Origin: Chenopodium formosanum
Lineage: Eukaryota; Streptophyta; Magnoliopsida; Caryophyllales; Amaranthaceae
Length of the DNA: 64,000 bases
Assembly (NCBI GenBank): GCA_024500155.1
Contig: CM044860.1
Span: forward strand, 7,860,501 to 7,924,500
Direction: 5' to 3'
Positions within the stretch are counted from its first letter, which is position 1. Every line of letters begins with the position of its first letter. The position numbers and the translations under genes are program-made. Below, in pieces: positions 58,501 through 64,000 of this stretch. The notes beneath the pieces are model-generated. The model saw nothing but the letters and a program-made list of their open reading frames with translations, ran no database searches and was not told the origin of the DNA.

Positions 58501-61500
58501 TCTGTTAGAAAAATAATTGCAGCTACAATCGTTATCATAACATTGTCATAGGCGGTTGATAATTTAAGAAGAGGTGAAATTAGGAGGCAACAGAAAGGAC
58601 AATAATTTAGAATGTTCGCTTGTAATGTACACTGTTGTCTCAAAGTAAGGGAAGAAAGAGAACCAGACTTCTGACAACCTTCTAATATTTTAACTATGCT
58701 GATGTGGCAAGGGTTCTAATTACAAACTTGGTTTAGTGAGCTATGAGTTAACTAACTAGTACGCACTAACAGCCCAACACCCCCTGAACACCCCCTGCAA
58801 GCTTGAGGATTTGACAAGTCAAACTTTCGGGCTTGTGAAGAAGATGTCAATGTTGAGCAGAGAGCAAAGTTTGGCAATAATATCAGCAACCTGAGGACTT
58901 GTGGGAAAATTACTGAGCTAAAGAAGACCTGTGAGCATCTTATTCGGATATCCCTTGTGTATACACAGTCCAATTGAACTTGATTAGTCTTCTTGGTATG
59001 TAGAGCTAGAGTAAGAAGGAAGATCTTTGAGGAAGAGAGGGAGTAATTATCATTTCCTGCAAGTTTTAGAAATATGTAGTCAAGTTTTTCTTCATTACAT
59101 AGCAATCTTATGTTTTCTGGGCCTCCATAAAGCATCTTTTTTCTATCATATTATGCTGTTTTTGATCACAAGGACTTATTCACATTTGTGCATTATATTC
59201 TTGCTGGTGAGTTGCAGGTTCTAGTCCTTGGTCAAGCTGGGGAGGAAGTCAGTTTGGAATTGATACTCAGAGTAGTTGCTGATGTTGGTCTTGTGGTATA
59301 TTCTCTACTGGTTATTTTGAATTTCATCCTTTTGATGTTTATTCTGTGAACAGGCAACCTAGGAGACTGTTTGGGGCTAGGAGAGACAGCATTAGTTTAC
59401 AGCATTCCCCCCACCCCTGTCAAGGATCTGATAGTTGAATTTGATATTTCCTAGGGACTCCCAAATGCTGGAAAATCTACCCTTTTATCAGCTACTACAC
59501 TTGCGAAACCGGACATAGCTGATTATCCCTTTACAACTCTGATGCCAAATCTTGGTCGCCTTGATGGTGACCCTTCTTTAGGGGCAGCTATGTATTCCTC
59601 TGAAGCAACATTGGCAGATTTGCCAGGTCTTATTGAAGGTGCTCATTTGGGCAAGGTACTTGAACTGATGCATTTTCAATTACCACAATCTGGCACAAGT
59701 TACTAATTCTGTAACACACATTCTGCAGGGTTTGGGTCGTAATTTCCTTAGGCATTTGAGAAGGACTCGGTTGCTGGTCCATGTTGTTGATGCTGCTGCA
59801 GAGGACCCTGTGAAAGACTACAAAACAGTCAAAGAAGTATGCATTGTTTTCCTCATACAGCAGCTAATTGAACAATGCCATGCATAGCAGTTCCTATGTT
59901 CTATAAAACATTTTGATGAAACCTTACTTCTTCCATTATATACTGTCCTCGTGACAAGGTTACTAATGACTGTCATGTGGTCTTTTCCTAGAGGCTAGAA
60001 CCAGTAGCTAATTGTGTTTGTGACATGTGGTTTGAGACTCTGGGTTCTAGTATGGGGCCACAAATTATCTAAAATATGAGATTGGCTGGTATATTACCTT
60101 TTGCTGTATTGCAATTATATGGGTTCTTTGAAACAAACTCTTCTGATACAATTATATCCTTCATATCTTTCTCAAGTACCTGATTGGTGTATAACAACAG
60201 ATTGCTAAATGATTGCAATTTGTCTGCTTTAGATCCTGAAGATCTACCTAAATTAGTCCAAAACTAATTTACCTATGTGTGTGCAGGAATTGCGGATGTA
60301 TAATCCTGATTACCTTGAACGACCATTTATTGTGGTATTAAATAAAATCGACCTTCCTCAGGTATTGTCATTTTCTGTGCTGGTGGTCTTGTAGCATCTT
60401 CTTACCATATTTATGCATTTTTTTTCTTGCTTACTGATAATCTATTATTGGATGATGTTATGAGTAATTGAGTTTATGATTAAGTACAAACACTAGTATC
60501 ATAAGACTTCTTTTTGTGAAAAATACCTAGATTTCATAGCTGATTTGCTTCACAAGTTTATATCTCAAAATATTGCTACTATCTAAAAGTGTGATTGCAT
60601 ATGTGGCATAGGTTGATAAGCAAAGCCATGCTCTAATGTCCTGCCAGTATCATCAAGGACATTTGGTGGTGTTAACAATAAATTTGTTACTATATTGGGT
60701 TCTGATTATCACGTACAATTTTAAGTGAATTATATAATATTGATATGAACTAAAGAGCATTTGCAAACTGATTATTTTTTATCTAGCGGTATCGGGAACG
60801 TATATTGATGGAGCATTTGATATGAAAATTGGCTGCCTTATGACAGAACCTCAGTTTAGGTCTTAAAGTGTACTGCCCTGGAATTTTATTCTTTGTGCTT
60901 CTGTTACTTTGTAATGACACCTTGTCGTGTATTTTCTTTTTTTAGTTTTTGAAAGTTAATGTACTTTTATCTGTACAATTTTTTGTGAAATATATCCTTA
61001 TTTAAAAATGTTCCTTCTTTTCTGGTTGTAGATTTTTATGTTTTGTGTGAACTGACTGAAATCCAATGATGCGCTTTATTTGTGATTTCTCTTTAATTCA
61101 TCCTCAATGTTGCCTGTTCTCTATATTAATTTATACTTCCTTTGATTTTATATTGCAACAATTACTTTTTAAAGAATGTCACAAATGTTGCATTGTTTAC
61201 ATCTCCTTTCACATTTTAAATATCCAATATGCATGTACTAACTAACATCTCTAAGTCCCTTATTCATTTGGGTTTTGACGGTAAAGGTTTGTGGTCCATT
61301 ACCTTTTACCCACATTTTCTTAATTTTCAAGCCTCCTCTCCACGTTGCAATATATCTTAATTTTATTTTGGTTGACTGTTATCATCTGCTCCGTCCGTTT
61401 CTTTTTGTTTGTCCGATTTGCTTTTTACACAGTTTTCAATGTAATATTGTAATTAAAATATCTCATCCGATGTATAGCAAAAAATATTTATAAAAGTTTT

Positions 61501-62575
61501 ATGTTTGGAAACCACAAATCCTAGATGAATCTAACAAGATTCCATATGACCATGTTTTGAAGTGTATATTTATCCTTAAAATATTAGATTCCATTTGCTT
61601 TGGAATCTCCTAAGATTCCAAATAGATGAATCAATATGATTGATTAAGATTTTCTGTGTAATTACTTTTTATAATCTTTATAGACTTGGCCTTCATTGCA
61701 TTTCTAACCTTGCTTTTCTTGAAATATTCTACCCCCTACTTGGTTAGATTTATGACTGCTTACATGATACATTTAGATCGCCCTTGACTCCCTATACTGC
61801 CAATAGAAGGATCCATGCTAGATTGTTGTTATTTTTTTATTCTTGTATAATAATCTTAGTTCTTGACTAAGATTGTTTTTGTTATTTCATGATTATTACT
61901 TTAATTGCTAATTCATTTTTGTTCTTATTTGTTCCAGGCAAAGGATAGACTCCCAACCCTGACTGAAGAAATTCTTAAAATTGGTCAGGACTGTGGATCC
62001 ACTCCCCTGGTGTTAGGTGCAAGCTCTGAAGATACAGCTCATACTAAAGCCGACAATACAATTCCATCAGCTTCTGAGATTAACAAGAGAGATAAGGAGA
62101 TTGAGGACTATCCACGACCCCTTGCTGTTGTAGGAGTCAGTGTTTTGTAAGTAATCATTTAATTTAGCATATGGCTTACGCACTGTGTTATCAGCATTTT
62201 TATCGTTATCGAAGCTTTAGATATGTGCATGTAGGACATAGTGGTGATCTCATTAGGCTGTAGATCTCTGTGTTTTTTTATTTTAGTTTCTTACATTTTT
62301 ATGTAGATACAATGCTTTGCATTTATGGTCCCATGTGTTGTGGTCGAGTTGAGTAGTCAAATTTGGGTTTTAAAGCAATTTCAATCCGCTAAAAATATTG
62401 CGTAATAAAAGGAATCTGTTACACTAACTCTGTTGCTAATTGAAGAGATTCAATTCCCTTCTTGCACGCATGCATACTATGCGGCATGGATATCCAAGTG
62501 TTGAATTAGTCCGTTGTGTGATGAACTGTTAACAGGCTGGAATGGCAGCTTGAACACCTTGAAGTGTCAAATTGA
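52543..62575 (+). CDS. Obg-family GTPase, organelle-type
   Basis: Ten exons: 52543-52679, 54404-54879, 55170-55261, 55849-55932, 59218-59295, 59455-59655, 59729-59836, 60287-60361, 61938-62146 and a probable last exon 62536-62575; 1,500 nt, 499 residues. The N-terminus is Ser-rich (MANFAIVSSPIAPLSTFRRI) with VLCAAVKVKE like a transit-cleavage region. The Obg glycine-rich domain follows: DHVIISVRAGDGGHGAIF, LPLGGHGGDVVIYAD. GTPase motifs are G1 GLPNAGKST, G2 YPFTTLMP, G3 DLPGLIEGA, G4 NKID and a G5-like GASSED. The central region KKSMMAALTTNILRD replaces the usual GNARF segment. Obg proteins assist ribosome large-subunit assembly; this one matches Arabidopsis AT1G07615-type organellar Obg by length and sequence. 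Exons 1-9 are secure; the last exon is an inference. Confidence 0.92.
53060..53145. mobile_element. Very short Stowaway MITE in Obg intron 1
   Basis: 86 bp between TA dinucleotides (53058-53059 and 53146-53147). The ends are ctcccttcgtctctaaatgt and the complement of acatttaggaattgagggag. Almost the whole element is the two inverted arms. Confidence 0.8.
53350..53515 (+). mobile_element. tRNA-derived SINE in Obg intron 1
   Basis: The head has gttggtgtagtggtgattgg (A-box-like) and cagcgtgttcgatccccc (B-box). The body ends ggtgaatcgggtggaacac and the tail is 16 A (53499-53514). No protein. The duplication was not clear by eye. Confidence 0.75.
55136..55154 (+). repeat. C19 homopolymer at the Obg intron 2 acceptor
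   Basis: Nineteen C lie 15 bp before the AG at 55168-55169 and form part of the polypyrimidine tract (then tcttgtttatgacag). Length variation here could affect splicing of exon 3. Confidence 0.85.
56458..57560. mobile_element. Inverted-repeat element with GC-rich core in Obg intron 4
   Basis: The 1,103-bp element has long inverted ends of about 115 bp: left ggatttttcatcaaatgcct, and the complement of the right end ggatttttcaccatatacc. Both continue with tgagtaatttttttatt, atacccatgaaa and atgtcaccaaatgccc words. T-runs flank both ends, so the duplication (possibly nine T plus A) is uncertain. The core (about 56650-57290) is strikingly GC-rich against AT-rich surroundings. Its frames (56752-56982 and 56979-57218 minus, 57029-57340 plus) are Pro/Gly/Arg-rich and repetitive (ggggcgccg, gtggggtggag). 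A captured gene fragment as in Pack-MULEs is possible but I cannot identify a source. Confidence 0.75.
58740..59020 (-). repeat. Possible retrotransposon fragment in Obg intron 4
   Basis: Sequence such as agcccaacaccccctgaaca, ccctgcaagcttgagg and gaagaagatgtcaatgttga is reminiscent of Copia-type elements. A minus-strand frame covers it (SSQARKFDLSNPQACRGC). No domain can be defined, so this is weak. The 3.3-kb intron (55933-59217) is the longest of the gene because of this and the 56458 element. Confidence 0.3.
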
Positions 62576-64000
62576 TCCACTTATTCACTGTTATTTTGCA
62601 ATGAACATTTTAAAACTATATTTGGAACTAAATTGCAAGCTATCAATCTCATGCTGTACTTCCTTTGTTTCATAAGAATTGTAACGCTTTGTGTTTCACA
62701 TATTTTAGTGCACACCTTTGACCATTAATACCTCTAATAATAATCAATTATATGACTATCAATATAAATGAATGATATTTTATGGTATATTGATATATTT
62801 ATGAAATGAAGATATTATAATAAAAATGGTCAAAGTTTGTATAAGTAAAAGTGTTGCAACTTCTATGAAATGAAGAGATTATAAAATTTGAGATAGGAGT
62901 TCTTGTCAGTTATAGATTCACTTCATGGTAAGAACATTTATCTTGCACCTGGGGCAAGATAGATTTTGTAGTATTGAGAGGCCTTTGTTTACCCATAGTT
63001 ATTAAGTTGAATTACATTGTTCTAAATACTAATAGCTCAATGCTTTAATATGAAGGGAACTTTGTATAGAAAAGAGTAGGATGGTAAAAGTCTTAATTGG
63101 GTAGGTCTTTAATTCAGCTTTGAACTGACCTGTAAAGAAATTATTATGTGCAAACACATACCCAGATTTTGTGTAGAATGGCTGGAATTATACTTATATA
63201 GATGCAAAAATTAGCAATAGACAAGAGTCATGCATAACTTTTGATAGTTTATCAGGGTATAAATGTAAAAGCTAGAAAAAGGGAGGTAATCAGATAAAAT
63301 ATCATGAATTACTGCAAAACTATCCCTTGGGAGTGCCAGGTTACCCAATTTACCTACAAATACTATTAATGCATATACTCCACATATGTTCATGCTGACT
63401 ATCAGTGGCAAGAAATTTTTGCATGTAGAAAGGGTTTTCAAGAATCTTATGTTTCCATTTTCCTTGCGTCAATTGCATCCTTTTACCCAACAAGAATATT
63501 TAAGCTTGTTATTATTCCTCTTGATATCTTGAAAACCTTACAACGGAATCCAGGTGTTGGGAACTTGGGACTAATCATATCTTCGTCCTTGCCCAACAAC
63601 AAAGCCTTAGTCCCAAAATGATTTAGGGTTGGCTAAAATGAATTGTCATAAGGAACCGTACAATATAAAGAAAGGGATATAACAAGATAATCATTTGAAA
63701 GAGTTTGAAAAGGTGAATAAACTGAGCAAACGAAAAATTAAGGGAGTTTTGAAAGAGAACTAAGAATAAAGTTTAAGAAAGTTTTAAAGGAGTGGTTAAA
63801 TTGTTGGTGTAAAAAACATCAAGGTTTGAGAAAAGTTTAGCAAAGGACAACAATACATAATCTAACAACAATTCCTGCAGTGGGAAAACTAGCCTGGTTC
63901 AACAATTCCTGTTGAGGGCCTAATAGAACAACTATGATGTATTAAGGATTTTCTAGCACATCAATGTGATTTTAGTGAGACTCTAGTAGTTAGCATAGTT
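62576..64000. other. Downstream of the Obg gene, no gene seen
   Basis: A degenerate Stowaway-like MITE is likely at about 62659-62878 (ends cttcctttgtttcataagaa and the complement of acttctatgaaatgaagag; inner gtaacgcttt and aaagtgttgca). The rest is AT-rich with no coding signal. If the last Obg exon is elsewhere, it could lie here. Confidence 0.4.

Noticed and set aside
58752..59135. 127-residue minus-strand protein
   Set aside because: Lies within the Obg intron over a repeat-like segment; no recognisable domain.

Overview
This window looks like nuclear DNA from a flowering plant, most likely a eudicot. The signs are split genes with GT-AG introns, long AT-rich intergenic DNA, plant-type proteins (germin-like, papain-type with granulin, plant Obg) and dense plant transposons (LINE, Helitron, Stowaway, PIF/Harbinger-like, Mutator-like, SINE). 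Recurrent short motifs such as tactccgta hint at Caryophyllales, but that is a weak inference. There is no bacterial, phage or CRISPR content.

Layout. (1) 1-31.1 kb is a tandem array of four germin-like protein (GLP) genes, all on the + strand. Each has one phase-1 intron just after the conserved N-terminal LQDFCV block. Copy 1 (924-1537) has only exon 2 in the window. Copies 2 (10180-11471) and 3 (14773-16128) are intact. Copy 4 (30105-31131) has one in-frame TGA and is a probable pseudogene. The spacers are packed with nested transposons. The largest is a ~6.7 kb LINE on the minus strand (18329-24995) with a 17-bp target duplication, itself split by a 1,060-bp Mutator-like terminal-inverted-repeat element. 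(2) 31.1-33.8 kb is intergenic and holds a Helitron. (3) 33.8-50.2 kb holds single-copy genes: a plastid-type LON-domain protein (+), an XBCP3-like cysteine protease with a granulin domain (minus, with an apparent one-base frameshift), a 5'-truncated LINE, a Helitron, and a LisH/CTLH (RanBPM-like) gene (+, seven exons). (4) 52.5-62.6 kb is a ten-exon Obg-family GTPase gene (+) whose introns carry MITEs, a SINE and a GC-rich inverted-repeat element. From 62.6 kb to the end I see no gene.

The genes are not an operon and no shared pathway is evident. The GLP array is the only gene family expansion. GLPs are secreted cupin proteins of the cell wall. The LON-domain and Obg proteins have N-termini that look organellar, the protease enters the secretory or vacuolar route, and the LisH/CTLH protein resembles subunits or relatives of the GID/CTLH ubiquitin ligase. 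The most unusual content is in the repeats: minimal LINE scars made of a 3' hexamer plus poly(A) between perfect target duplications, several Helitron ends with matching hairpins, and transposons whose interiors have become minisatellites or microsatellites. I found no convincing new multi-gene system.
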